A stretch of DNA of 64,000 nucleotides from Bacillus sp. SD088 (GTDB taxonomy: Bacteria > Bacillota > Bacilli > Bacillales > Bacillaceae_C): assembly GCF_017355205.1 (NCBI RefSeq), contig NZ_JADIJK010000012.1:1-64000 (forward strand), given 5' to 3'. Below, piece by piece: positions 34,908 through 43,556 of this stretch. The notes under the pieces were generated by a model. The model made no database searches and was not told the DNA's origin. It saw only the letters and a program-made list of their open reading frames with translations. Positions within the stretch are counted from its first letter, which is position 1. Each line of letters opens with the position of its first letter. Both the position numbers and the translations under genes were made by a program.

Positions 34908-36200
34908 ATGGGTGTACAAATTAAAGGGGAAAAATTGAAAATAGAGGGTGGAAATAGATTAGTTGGGGAGACGAAAGTAGATGGAGCGAAGAATGCGGCT
35001 TTAATTTTGGTGCCTGCTGCCTGTCTTGCGTCTGAGGGCGTTTCATATTTGGAAAATATCCCTTCTATTTCTGACATGGATGTATTGATTGAAATTATGC
35101 GTGAAATTGGGGTCACAAGCTATAGAGAGGGTGCTTCTCTTTCTATCGAAAGTAATGGATTGAAAAATGGACATATAAGCGAAACATTAATGTCAAAAAT
35201 GCGCCAATCGATTTTATTCCTTGGTCCTCTTGTTTCAACAATAGGAGAAGCAACTATTTCCTTGCCAGGAGGAGATAATTTTGGTGTTCGTCCGATAGAT
35301 ATCCACCTAAGTGCTTTAGAATCATTTGGCGTTGAAGTGAATGTAGAGGATGGGATTGTCTATGCAAAGGCAAAAGAACTTCCTCTAAAAGGAACAAGAT
35401 TTAAACTAAGACTTCCTAGTTTTGGTGCAACTGTCCAGGCTCTACTTACGGCTTGTCGAGCGACTGGAGAAACCATGATAGAAAATGTTGCGATTGACCC
35501 TGAAATAATGGATTTAATTCAATTTTTAAATAGTATGGGTGCCAATATCAAATTAACAGATAATAGGAAATTAATCATACAGAGTAGCGAGCGTTTACAA
35601 GGTATTAAACATCAAATAATCCCTGACCGCTTGGAAGCCATTGCGTTACTTACCGCTTTTGCTATGACAAAAGGAAGTGGGACTATACATGGGGTTATAC
35701 CAGGACACAATCATGCAATTATTTCTTTGTTAAGAGATGTCGGTTTAGAAATATCATTTATCGGAGACAACTCTATACTTGTTGATACATCGAAAAAATT
35801 ATCATCATTTCGTGTGATGACAGGGCCTTATCCTGGATTATCTACTGATTTACAATCTCTAGTAGTTAGTTTAGCAACCATATGTAATGGAAAATCAATT
35901 ATTATAGATCATGTATTTAATGGTAGATTTTCAATATGCTCTGAATTAATAAAGATGGGAGCACAAATAGATATAGCTAGTTCGGAAAATTTAGTGAGAA
36001 TTAATGGAGTAAATAGCCTAAAAGGATCTTTTGTTGAGGGAAAAGACATACGTGCTGCAGTTGGTCTTGTCTGTGCAGGATTATCATCATCGGGAACTAC
36101 ATATGTAAGTGGATTAGAGCATTTAAAACGCGGGCATGGAAATTTAGTTGATAAGTTATGTGAGTTAGGAGCAAAAGTTAAATATTTTTCATCAGAATAA
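34908..36200 (+). CDS. MurA paralogue with Asp in place of the catalytic Cys
   Basis: A 430-residue enolpyruvyl transferase that adds enolpyruvate to UDP-GlcNAc in the first step of peptidoglycan synthesis. Lys28-Asn29 (DGAKNAAL), Arg128 (RPIDIHL), Asp314 (GLSTDLQS), Arg340 (NGRFS) and Arg382 (DIRAAVGL) match the known active-site residues. The flexible loop reads LPGGDNFG, where fosfomycin-sensitive enzymes have GGCAIG; the Cys is Asp123. That exchange is known from M. tuberculosis and chlamydial MurA and prevents covalent fosfomycin binding. The gene is monocistronic with a weak GGGGG site. It is probably a secondary copy; the housekeeping gene should lie elsewhere. Confidence 0.9.
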   Translation: MGVQIKGEKLKIEGGNRLVGETKVDGAKNAALILVPAACLASEGVSYLENIPSISDMDVLIEIMREIGVTSYREGASLSIESNGLKNGHISETLMSKMRQSILFLGPLVSTIGEATISLPGGDNFGVRPIDIHLSALESFGVEVNVEDGIVYAKAKELPLKGTRFKLRLPSFGATVQALLTACRATGETMIENVAIDPEIMDLIQFLNSMGANIKLTDNRKLIIQSSERLQGIKHQIIPDRLEAIALLTAFAMTKGSGTIHGVIPGHNHAIISLLRDVGLEISFIGDNSILVDTSKKLSSFRVMTGPYPGLSTDLQSLVVSLATICNGKSIIIDHVFNGRFSICSELIKMGAQIDIASSENLVRINGVNSLKGSFVEGKDIRAAVGLVCAGLSSSGTTYVSGLEHLKRGHGNLVDKLCELGAKVKYFSSE

Positions 36201-36390
36201 GCATAACTGAATGGGGATATCCCTAAAGTCGAAAAATGTCAAAAAGCTCCCGTGACGCGGCCTCCGGGGTCGATGCTATTCCAGCAGGCGTATCGCCGTT
36301 TTTAGCGATTTTCTTAGCGTTATTCAACGATAAAACAAGAGGCTTCCCCCTTTTTTATTGTTGAAGCGTCCCATTCCAATTCGCTAAGGG
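36201..36390. other. Gap after the MurA paralogue
   Basis: A short GC-rich patch (about 36243-36305) stands out from the AT-rich surroundings, but it holds no open frame with a ribosome site and no clear hairpin. I see no gene. Confidence 0.3.
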
Positions 36391-36419
36391 TTTCTCAATT
36401 TAGGATTATCTGTTATAAT
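36391..36419 (+). promoter_or_regulatory. Probable promoter of the ABC-F leader
   Basis: TTTCTC, a 17-nt spacer and a perfect TATAAT. Transcription from here would give a leader of about 340 nt. Confidence 0.5.
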
Positions 36420-36463
36420 ATGTTCTTAAACATTTTAGTTCGATTAAGGAGGGAGCTTTATCA

Positions 36464-36502
36464 ATGAATATTTCTACTGTGCTTCAACTCGTTTTGGCTT
36501 GA
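36464..36502 (+). CDS. 12-residue leader peptide upstream of the ABC-F gene
   Basis: AAGGAGGG stands 10 nt before an ATG that opens MNISTVLQLVLA and a stop. The strong ribosome site on so short a frame, followed by about 180 nt of leader and then a terminator, is the layout of ribosome-mediated attenuation as known for several antibiotic-resistance ABC-F genes. Confidence 0.55.
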   Translation: MNISTVLQLVLA

Positions 36503-36686
36503 TAACGGGATACGTATGCCCATTTTTAACAAAGCCTAAACATGAGTTCTACAGTAGATCTTCACTGATTAGCTCTTTAACAAGATAAAACAATCACTCT
36601 TTTATAGTTGCATGGATAAGGTTTGGTGTCTTTTTTACCTCCTTTCTCTTTCTTATTCAGTGATCGTTTTTTATTAAAGGCTACTA

Positions 36687-36714
36687 GCAGGGCGAGATCT
36701 CGCCCTGCTTTTTA
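36687..36714 (+). terminator. Attenuator-type terminator before the ABC-F gene
   Basis: GCAGGGCGAGA pairs perfectly with TCTCGCCCTGC (no unpaired loop beyond the tip), followed by TTTTTATATTTT. It lies 50 nt before the coding start and downstream of the leader peptide, so it can stop transcripts before the gene. Confidence 0.75.
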
Positions 36715-36764
36715 TATTTTGTTCCCGTGTTTGGGTATATTTTTTCACTAAAGGAGAGCAGAAA

Positions 36765-38309
36765 ATGAGTATTTTAGATGTTGAACAATTATCACATAGC
36801 TATGGAGACAAGATTGTTTTACAAAACATATCTTTTCGGATATTAAAAGGAGAGCATATTGGTTTAGTTGGCGCGAATGGAGCTGGAAAATCAACGTTAT
36901 TTAATTTGTTAACAGGAAAACACCTTCCAGATTCAGGCCATATTCATTGGAATCCAACCGCCAAGATTGGGAATTTAGAGCAGCATATTCAATTAGAATC
37001 AGGTGTCACGATGATGGCTTTTTTACAAGGTGCTTTTCAGGAATTATTGGATGCAGAACAGGAGATGCTTGCCATTTCTATGGAAATGGGAGATGTGTCG
37101 GGGGAGCAGCTTGATAAATTATTGCAACGGTTTAGCCATTTACAGATGGTGTTGGATCAAAATGACTTTTATCAAATGGATGCGAAGATTGAAGAGGTGG
37201 CTGCTGGATTAGGGCTAACATCTCTTGGATTACAGACGGATGTAAGCAAGCTAAGTGGAGGGCAACGGACCAAGCTTCTACTAGCCAAGTTATTATTAAC
37301 ACAACCAGAGGTGTTATTACTAGATGAACCGACCAATTATCTAGATCTAGCCCATATCGAGTGGTTGAAAAATTACCTAAGCACCTATCCGTATGCTTTT
37401 GTATTGATAAGTCATGATACAAGCTTTATGAATGAAGTCGTAAATATTGTTTATCATCTTGAACACAAACAATTATTTCGCTATACAGGAAATTATCAGC
37501 AATTCCTAAAGGCATATGAACTGCGGAAGGAACAAATTCACCAGCAATACCAAAAACAGCAAGAGGAAATCCAAAAGCTAGAGACCTATATTCAAAAAAA
37601 TAAAGCGAGAGCTTCCACGGCTAAGCAGGCGAAAAGCCGGGAGAAGAAACTGGAAAAAATAGTACGAATTGATAAACCAACAGATCAGCCGAAATCAACT
37701 TTTTCTTTTCAGGTTCATCACCAGCCAGTTAGGCTGATTCTTGAAACAAAAGATCTGAAAATCGGTTACCATGAAGCCTTATTCTCTGCGATGAATATCA
37801 AACTTGAGCGTGGTGAAAAGGTTGCGATTGTAGGTCATAACGGAATTGGAAAAACAACGACCTTGAAAACCTTACTTGGACAAATCAAGCCTATAGATGG
37901 CACAGTCATTTTGGGAGATCGCGTCCAGCCTGTTTATTTTTCTCAAGAAGCTCTCATTAAAGGAAACCAAACAGCTTTGGAAGAGATCTGCTCGTTATTT
38001 CCACATTTGACAGCAAAAGAAGCTAGAACCATGCTGGCTAGATGTGGATTACGGAGTGAACATATCTTTCAACCCCTCCGTACCTTAAGTGGTGGTGAAC
38101 AGACAAAAGTCCGTCTATGTCAATTGCAATTAACACCAGGCAATGTACTGGTATTAGATGAGCCAACCAATCATTTAGATTCATTGACCAAAGCGTCTTT
38201 GCAACAAGCCCTGCAGGCATACGAAGGGACCATCCTCCTGGTTTCACATGAACCAGAATTTTATCAATCATGGGTGACTCAAGTATGGGATATGGAAGAA
38301 TGGGTCTAA
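36765..38309 (+). CDS. ABC-F ribosome-associated ATPase (YfmM-like)
   Basis: A 514-residue soluble protein with two ABC domains and no membrane part. Domain 1: Walker A GANGAGKST, signature LSGGQRTK, Walker B VLLLDEPTNYLD. A charged linker follows (about 245-310; QQYQKQQEEIQKLETYIQKNKARA). Domain 2: Walker A GHNGIGKTT, signature LSGGEQTK, Walker B VLVLDEPTNHLD. Members bind the ribosomal E site and relieve stalling or protect against antibiotics. The sequence most resembles the YfmM group. AAAGGAG is 8 nt from the ATG. A leader peptide and terminator upstream suggest induction by stalled ribosomes. Drug specificity is unknown. Confidence 0.9.
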   Translation: MSILDVEQLSHSYGDKIVLQNISFRILKGEHIGLVGANGAGKSTLFNLLTGKHLPDSGHIHWNPTAKIGNLEQHIQLESGVTMMAFLQGAFQELLDAEQEMLAISMEMGDVSGEQLDKLLQRFSHLQMVLDQNDFYQMDAKIEEVAAGLGLTSLGLQTDVSKLSGGQRTKLLLAKLLLTQPEVLLLDEPTNYLDLAHIEWLKNYLSTYPYAFVLISHDTSFMNEVVNIVYHLEHKQLFRYTGNYQQFLKAYELRKEQIHQQYQKQQEEIQKLETYIQKNKARASTAKQAKSREKKLEKIVRIDKPTDQPKSTFSFQVHHQPVRLILETKDLKIGYHEALFSAMNIKLERGEKVAIVGHNGIGKTTTLKTLLGQIKPIDGTVILGDRVQPVYFSQEALIKGNQTALEEICSLFPHLTAKEARTMLARCGLRSEHIFQPLRTLSGGEQTKVRLCQLQLTPGNVLVLDEPTNHLDSLTKASLQQALQAYEGTILLVSHEPEFYQSWVTQVWDMEEWV

Positions 38310-38345
38310 CGAATCAGGGGGCTGTCCCCCGACGGAGGTAATAAT

Positions 38346-38864
38346 ATGTTTGATCCAACTGTCTTTGAAAATTTAAAGGTGAGTTTTGAAAACCATCTTT
38401 ATGATTTGGACAATATCGATCAGAAGATCCTGATACAAAATAGAAAAGACCAAATGGATTTTGCAACTTTGTCTAGAAGATTATCCCTTGAATTCATATT
38501 GGCTGACCAACCCGAAGTGATGGCGGAATTACGATTAGAGAGTTTACTTGAAGATTTAGCTGGCGAAATATTAGAAATGCCTGAAGCACAACCTGGATGT
38601 TCCCTGTTTTTACGATTCACAAAACCAGTAAACGAACCACAAGAGCAGTGTCAAAAAATAGAACAAGTACTCTACTCTATTTGGGAGGATGAAATTGAGT
38701 TAACTCAAACCATAAGTTTCGTATATGGCCAAGATTCTCAACTTTTTATAAATAGGATTGAAGTCCGATTCAAACCAAAGTTAACTGAAGAGCATATGGG
38801 AGACATTAAGAAATTTTTGACATACGTTTTAGAATCATTAGAACAGTTACATCGTATTGAATGA
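38346..38864 (+). CDS. Conserved hypothetical cytoplasmic protein
   Basis: A 172-residue soluble protein rich in Glu and Leu, with no signal peptide or helix long enough for a membrane. It starts FDPTVFENLKVSFENHLYDL. A central segment has AEIL-like hydrophobic helices, and the C-terminus (KKFLTYVLESLEQLHRI) is amphipathic. GGAGG is 6 nt from the ATG, and the gene starts 36 nt after the ABC-F stop, so it may be read through from it. I do not recognise the family. Confidence 0.65.
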   Translation: MFDPTVFENLKVSFENHLYDLDNIDQKILIQNRKDQMDFATLSRRLSLEFILADQPEVMAELRLESLLEDLAGEILEMPEAQPGCSLFLRFTKPVNEPQEQCQKIEQVLYSIWEDEIELTQTISFVYGQDSQLFINRIEVRFKPKLTEEHMGDIKKFLTYVLESLEQLHRIE

Positions 38865-38906
38865 TAGAATGTTGGCCAACTACTATAATGAAAAAGAGGT
38901 GATTAT

Positions 38907-39347
38907 ATGGCTGAACACCATTTTCATTTGCAGGCGCAGTGGCCAGGTGGAAGAAATAGTGCAGGGTATATCGATGCAGGGAATTTACAGACGAAAATAT
39001 CCATTCCAGCTGAAATGGATGGACCTGGGATTGGAACCAACCCAGATGAAATGCTATTAGGAGCAGCTGCTACCTGTTACTTCATTACATTAGCTGCGAT
39101 GATCGAACGAGCAGATTTACCATTAAAAGAAATGGCCTTAGAATCAGAAGGAGTTGTCGATGTAACAAATGGTGTATTTACCTATAAAAGAATTATCCAT
39201 CGTCCAACTGTTTCCCTAACTGAAAATGCAGAAGAGAAAGCATACATGCTGCTTGAAAGGCTCATTTATAAAGCGGAACAAACCTGTATGATTTCTAAAG
39301 CGATTAAAGGGAATGTAGAAATAGAACTGGAAGCAACGATTCGTTAA
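38907..39347 (+). CDS. OsmC/Ohr-family protein (SACOL1771-like)
   Basis: A 146-residue OsmC-fold protein. It has the family layout with GIGTNPDEMLLGAAATCYFITLA-like sequence (pieces GTNPDEMLLGAAA and CYFITLAAMIERA), which holds the first active cysteine, and a second cysteine in AEQTCMISKAI. Such proteins reduce organic or acyl hydroperoxides by a two-cysteine mechanism. GAGGTG precedes the ATG by 6 nt. Its context gives no further hint. Confidence 0.8.
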   Translation: MAEHHFHLQAQWPGGRNSAGYIDAGNLQTKISIPAEMDGPGIGTNPDEMLLGAAATCYFITLAAMIERADLPLKEMALESEGVVDVTNGVFTYKRIIHRPTVSLTENAEEKAYMLLERLIYKAEQTCMISKAIKGNVEIELEATIR

Positions 39348-39490
39348 ATAAAGGCTGATCTCGGAGTATGATTCTACAAGAAATCACAAAAAGTATTTTC
39401 CCCGAATTTTTTTCAAACGTAACAAACTATATAAATCTGCTTCATAATGTATTACACTTAATAAAAATAACACTAAATGAGGTGAATTCT

Positions 39491-39715
39491 TTGTGGTGGA
39501 TTGTAGGGGTCATGATATTTTCCGTACCAATTATAGCCATTGTTACGAATCACATGCAGGAACGTGCAACAATTAAAGGGAAATTTATTCAAGATCAGTT
39601 GGAGTTAGAAAAACTGAAGCATGAAAATTACTTATTGGAAACAGAAAAACTAAAACTTGAGCTAGAACAGATGCAACTAGAACAGCCCAAAGATGATATT
39701 TATAAATTAAAGTAA
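39491..39715 (+). CDS. Small membrane-anchored coiled-coil protein
   Basis: A TTG with GAGGTG 6 nt upstream starts a 74-residue protein. A single helix (WWIVGVMIFSVPIIAIVTN) is followed by a long amphipathic helix rich in Leu, Glu and Lys (LELEKLKHENYLLETEKLKL) and a short tail. The layout recalls PspB-like envelope proteins, but identity is not assured. The frame is open upstream, but that part has no ribosome site. A strong terminator follows. Confidence 0.6.
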   Translation: MWWIVGVMIFSVPIIAIVTNHMQERATIKGKFIQDQLELEKLKHENYLLETEKLKLELEQMQLEQPKDDIYKLK

Positions 39716-39724
39716 ACAGGAGAG

Positions 39725-39792
39725 AAACTCCTATTGTAGAAAAGTTGTTCTGTTTTCTTAACAGATTTTCTGCAATAGGAGTTTTGTTTTTT
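39725..39792 (+). terminator. Rho-independent terminator
   Basis: AAACTCCTATTG-AGAAAA pairs with TTTTCT-CAATAGGAGTTT, followed by a run of eight T. Confidence 0.9.
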
Positions 39793-39969
39793 TTTATAAA
39801 ACCTCAATCCTTATAAAAATGTGATCTATTTATGAAAATAATCAAGACATTTTATTCTTAACACTCATGTTTGAGGGAAACCCCTAAGTGAAAAATACTA
39901 AAAGATTGTTCATAGGAAGGTCTATTTAAGGGAACATCTAAGAAAAGGAGTATCAAGGAGGAGCTATTT

Positions 39970-41445
39970 ATGAAGAAAGAAAAAGGTAAGCGAAAAAAAT
40001 ATAAAGTACATAAAGATGATATTACGGTCATTGATTCGGATATTGCGAAAAAGGCCGTAGTTGCAACGGCATTAGGAAATGCCATGGAATGGTTTGACTT
40101 TGGGATTTATTCATATTTAGTTGTCATCATTGGGCATGTATTTTACTCAGGTGTAAGTGACTCCGCTCAGCTTGTTTTTAGTTTTGGAACATTTGCCGTT
40201 GCCTTTCTTGTTCGCCCTCTTGGTGGAATGTTCTTTGGGATGCTAGGTGATCGCTTAGGCAGAAAACGGATATTAGCTGTGACATTGATTATCATGTCGC
40301 TTGCCACACTAGCAATCGGACTGATTCCCGTTTATGCGACGATTGGAATTGCGGCACCAATTCTGCTGTTATGTGCTAGACTAGTGCAAGGGTTTTCAGC
40401 GGGTGGTGAATATGCTGGTGCGATGACATTTATCGCTGAATCGACTCCAGATAATCGCCGTGGTTTTATGGCGAGTGGTTTGGAAGTGGGAACCTTAGTC
40501 GGTTATATTGCTGGTGCCGGATTGGTAACGTTGCTTACTTTTATTCTTGGTTCAGATAAGATGCTCGATTGGGGCTGGAGGGTGCCGTTTTTAATTGCCG
40601 CTCCAATTGGAATCATCGGCTTGTACCTCCGCACCCATCTTGAAGAATCCCCTGCCTTTGCTGCAATGGAAGAGCAAAAGGAAGGGGAAACGAAGGAAAG
40701 AGAACATGTTTCATTAAAAGAGCTGTTCTTATACCATCGTCGCTCCGTTTTAATGTGTTTGGTCTTAGTTTTCTTCTATAATGTCATTGATTATACAGTG
40801 TTAACCTATATGCCCTCCCACTTAACGGCTGTTTTAGGGTATGGAGAAACAAAAGGACTTTTGTTGATTGTCATTGTTATGTTTATTATGATTCCACTTG
40901 TATTGACAATAGGATATTTTGGGGATCGATACGGGAATAAACGAATTATGCAAGTGAGCTTGATTGGGATTATTTTATTATCGGTTCCATCATTTTTACT
41001 AATTGGCAGTGGGAATAACTGGTTGGTCTTTTTAGGATTACTCATACTGGGGTCTTTCTTAGCAGCCATAAAGGCAACGATGAGCTCGCAATTACCATCC
41101 CTATTTTTCACCGAAGTAAGATACGGAGGGCTGGCTTTTACTTATAATATTTCTGCATCGCTATTTGGAGGTACGGCTCCTTTACTAATTGCCTGGTTGA
41201 TTAATCTTACAGCTAACCAACTCATTCCCGCCTTCTATTTAATATTTGCTTCATTGATTGGAATTGTGGTTGTCACTCTCTTTCTTAAAAATACATCTGG
41301 AAAACCGCTCCGTGGTTCTCCGCCTGCCGTTGCAGAAAAACATGAAATCAAGCAGGTAATAGAAGATCTGGAGGATGAACTTTGGTGGGGAGAAGAAAAG
41401 CATAAGATTGATGAGAGAATAGAGGAAACGGATGAAAGGGATTAG
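39970..41445 (+). CDS. MHS-family (ProP-like) proton symporter
   Basis: A 491-residue major facilitator of the metabolite:H+ symporter group. An N-terminal charged tail (about 1-30) precedes helix 1 with ATALGNAMEWFDFGIYSYL, the group's hallmark. Loop 2-3 has GMLGDRLGRKR, and helix 4-5 has LVQGFSAGGEYAGAMTF. A long acidic/charged C-terminus (about 440-491; EDLEDELWWGEEKHK) resembles the coiled-coil tail of the osmosensing ProP. Uptake of proline, betaine or an organic acid is likely. AAGGAGGAG is 8 nt from the ATG. It is a single gene. Confidence 0.85.
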   Translation: MKKEKGKRKKYKVHKDDITVIDSDIAKKAVVATALGNAMEWFDFGIYSYLVVIIGHVFYSGVSDSAQLVFSFGTFAVAFLVRPLGGMFFGMLGDRLGRKRILAVTLIIMSLATLAIGLIPVYATIGIAAPILLLCARLVQGFSAGGEYAGAMTFIAESTPDNRRGFMASGLEVGTLVGYIAGAGLVTLLTFILGSDKMLDWGWRVPFLIAAPIGIIGLYLRTHLEESPAFAAMEEQKEGETKEREHVSLKELFLYHRRSVLMCLVLVFFYNVIDYTVLTYMPSHLTAVLGYGETKGLLLIVIVMFIMIPLVLTIGYFGDRYGNKRIMQVSLIGIILLSVPSFLLIGSGNNWLVFLGLLILGSFLAAIKATMSSQLPSLFFTEVRYGGLAFTYNISASLFGGTAPLLIAWLINLTANQLIPAFYLIFASLIGIVVVTLFLKNTSGKPLRGSPPAVAEKHEIKQVIEDLEDELWWGEEKHKIDERIEETDERD

Positions 41446-41512
41446 AATGTAAAATGAAACCAGAATCAAATGATAGAACACAGAACGTGGCAAAATCATA
41501 GCCGATGCTACA

Positions 41513-41582
41513 CCAAATAAACTGAAACCTATGAAGGGGAAAATCGCCCTTCTTAGGTTCAGGACATTTGTTTGTCGCTGAA
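41513..41582 (+). repeat. Dispersed hairpin repeat, family A, partial copy 3
   Basis: AAATAA-CTGAAACCTATGAAGG-GAAAA-CGCCCTTCTTAGGTTCAGGACATTTGTTTGTCG matches the inner half of the copy at 42411. The outer GC-rich arms are replaced by unrelated sequence. It fills the gap before the next gene. Confidence 0.65.
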
Positions 41583-41754
41583 TGGCAGGAGTCTTACAGT
41601 AGCTCTTCCTTACTCATTGTCGAAAATGAAAACAGCGGTACGGCTTGATATAAGCATCTTGAGAGATAAGATGAATGATGATATAGTTTTAAAAAAAGAA
41701 TCTGCTCACATATTTATCCAATGATATGAAGGCGTTTTGGAGGAGTTAGGGGCT

Positions 41755-42342
41755 ATGCCGAAAATTATTTTTGTAAGTGGAGTTGCGGGGACTGGGAAAA
41801 CAACTGTTTCAAAATATTTACATAAGTATATTCCTGCTGTTTATCTGGATAAAGATACAGTTGGTGGGAAGTTTAGCGAGCATTTTTTGCAAGCAACGGG
41901 GTATGATCCCAGTGACCGGGATTCCAAATATTATAAGCAGCATTGCCGTGATTTAGAGTACGATGTGACGATGAATTTGGCAATGGAGAATGCAACACTT
42001 GGGCTTGATTCCATTCTAATCGGTCCATTTACAAAAGAAATTGAAACGGAAGAATGGCTAGGAAGGAAATTAACTGAGTTTGGGCTTTCACGAGTCGATG
42101 TGACGGTCAAAGTTTTATTTGTTACATTGCAGGATACAGAGTTACAAAAAGAACGGATTATTGAACGGGGAGCAATGGAGCGTGATCAATGGAAAATCGA
42201 CAACTGGGATGAATATGAACAAAGCTTAGATCTGCCGACTGTTGCTTGGGGAATTCCGGAATCAAATATTCTGGTATTTGATAACTCAGGAGAATTAACA
42301 GAAGAGAAGATAAAAAATCTTGTAGATTTTATCGAGCGATAG
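41755..42342 (+). CDS. P-loop kinase-like NTPase
   Basis: A protein of about 195 residues of the AAA_33/zeta-toxin-like small kinase group. Walker A is VSGVAGTGKTT at the N-terminus, and the YLDKDTVGGKF Asp may be the substrate or metal residue. FVTLQDTELQKERIIERG provides the conserved arginine lid (R-x-x-x-R type). I chose the ATG giving MPKIIFVSG; TTG six codons earlier overlaps the GGAGGAG site. It could phosphorylate a small molecule such as shikimate or an antibiotic, but no evidence decides. It ends with its own terminator. Confidence 0.7.
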   Translation: MPKIIFVSGVAGTGKTTVSKYLHKYIPAVYLDKDTVGGKFSEHFLQATGYDPSDRDSKYYKQHCRDLEYDVTMNLAMENATLGLDSILIGPFTKEIETEEWLGRKLTEFGLSRVDVTVKVLFVTLQDTELQKERIIERGAMERDQWKIDNWDEYEQSLDLPTVAWGIPESNILVFDNSGELTEEKIKNLVDFIER

Positions 42343-42369
42343 ATAGAGCTTTTGCTAAAAGGTATAAGG

Positions 42370-42408
42370 GACTGCGCAAATCAAAGGGATTTGTTCAGTC
42401 TTTTTTTG
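42370..42408 (+). terminator. Rho-independent terminator
   Basis: GACTG-GCAAATC pairs with GGATTTG-CAGTC, followed by seven T. Confidence 0.85.
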
Positions 42409-42410
42409 GG

Positions 42411-42537
42411 GATCTAGCTCCAGCGCCTAGCCCCTCGAGGTCAAATAACCTGAAACCTATGAAGGGAAAAACCGCCCTTCTAAGGTTTCAGAACATTTGC
42501 TTGTCGGGGCTGACCAAGGCGCTTGTGCTTTTCTTAA
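42411..42537 (+). repeat. Dispersed hairpin repeat, family A, copy 4 (most complete)
   Basis: TCTAGCTCCAGCGCCTAGCCCC pairs with GGGGCTGACCAAGGCGCTTG. The inner TGAAACCTATGAAGGG-AAAA-CCCTTCTAAGGTTTCA is a second stem. The element ends CTTGTGCTTTTCTT. The layout of nested hairpins is shared by all full copies. Confidence 0.75.
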
Positions 42538-42583
42538 TATTTCATGATAAGCTTTTAATGAAAGAAACAAAGGAGGGACTGTT

Positions 42584-43285
42584 GTGGGAAAATTAAAGGG
42601 AAAGGTTGCTGTTGTAACAGGGGCAAGCAGTGGTATTGGAGCAGGCATAGCACGGGAACTTGCTAGTGAAGGAGCTAGTGTGGTGCTAACGGCCCGTAGT
42701 ATGGAAAAACTGAAAGAACTAGAAAATGAGATTCACCAACATGGAAAAGGAAAAGCCCTAGCTGTCAAAACAGATACGGCTAATCGAGACAGTGTGGAGG
42801 AGATGGTAAAAAAGGCAAACGAGGCCTTTGGAGATGTGGATATTTTTGTGAATAATGCTGGACAGATGCTTACAGGGACTATCCGTTCTGGTGAAGTAGA
42901 GGAATGGGAGCAAATGATTGATGTCAATATCAAAGGCGTTTTATACGGTGTTCATTCGGTGTTGCCATCGATGCTGGAGCGATCTACCGGAAATATTATT
43001 AACATCGCGTCTGTCTCTGGATATGAAGTGACAAAGACGAGCACGGTTTATAGTGCAACCAAATTTGCTGTTAGAGCTATTTCTATGGGATTGGAAAAGG
43101 AACTGGCGAGAACAGGCGTTAGAGTGACAAATATCTCTCCTGGGATGGTCGCGACTAGTTTAAGTAACTCCACAGTAATGGATCGGAAAAAACTGGAAAC
43201 AGAGGATATTGCCAAAGCAGTTGTTTACGCAGTTACACAACCAGAATATGTAAATGTCAATGAAATCACCATCCGGCCGGTTTGA
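42584..43285 (+). CDS. Short-chain dehydrogenase/reductase
   Basis: A 233-residue classical SDR. The cofactor loop is VTGASSGIGAGIA, NNAG is at about 90, the catalytic Ser is in NIASVSG, and the Tyr-Lys pair is in YSATKFAVRA. ARS after the second strand suggests NADP preference. It is a little shorter than usual (about 245). The start is GTG with AAAGGAGGG 7 nt upstream. It is a single gene with a terminator. The alcohol or ketone substrate is unknown. Confidence 0.88.
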   Translation: MGKLKGKVAVVTGASSGIGAGIARELASEGASVVLTARSMEKLKELENEIHQHGKGKALAVKTDTANRDSVEEMVKKANEAFGDVDIFVNNAGQMLTGTIRSGEVEEWEQMIDVNIKGVLYGVHSVLPSMLERSTGNIINIASVSGYEVTKTSTVYSATKFAVRAISMGLEKELARTGVRVTNISPGMVATSLSNSTVMDRKKLETEDIAKAVVYAVTQPEYVNVNEITIRPV

Positions 43286-43299
43286 ACAAGAATGAATAG

Positions 43300-43342
43300 G
43301 AAAACCCCGAAACTGCTACCTATAGAAGTATTCGGGGTTTTT
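43300..43342 (+). terminator. Rho-independent terminator
   Basis: AAAACCCCGAA pairs with TTCGGGGTTTTT. Confidence 0.85.
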
Positions 43343-43556
43343 GAAATTCTGTTATTCACAAGGGAAGAAGCGCAATCCCCTACTAAAGTACCTCAATAAT
43401 GTAAGGAAGCTTATCTACCTCAGATTACAGGGCAGTAGATTGAGCTGAGAAGAGAAGAAACTTGTGTAAACCTTTTCTTTTTTGTAAGAAAGAGGAGGGC
43501 TTTTCTGTTATAATGAAAGAGTAGTGAAAAATTTGATAGGGAGGAGAGAAATACAA

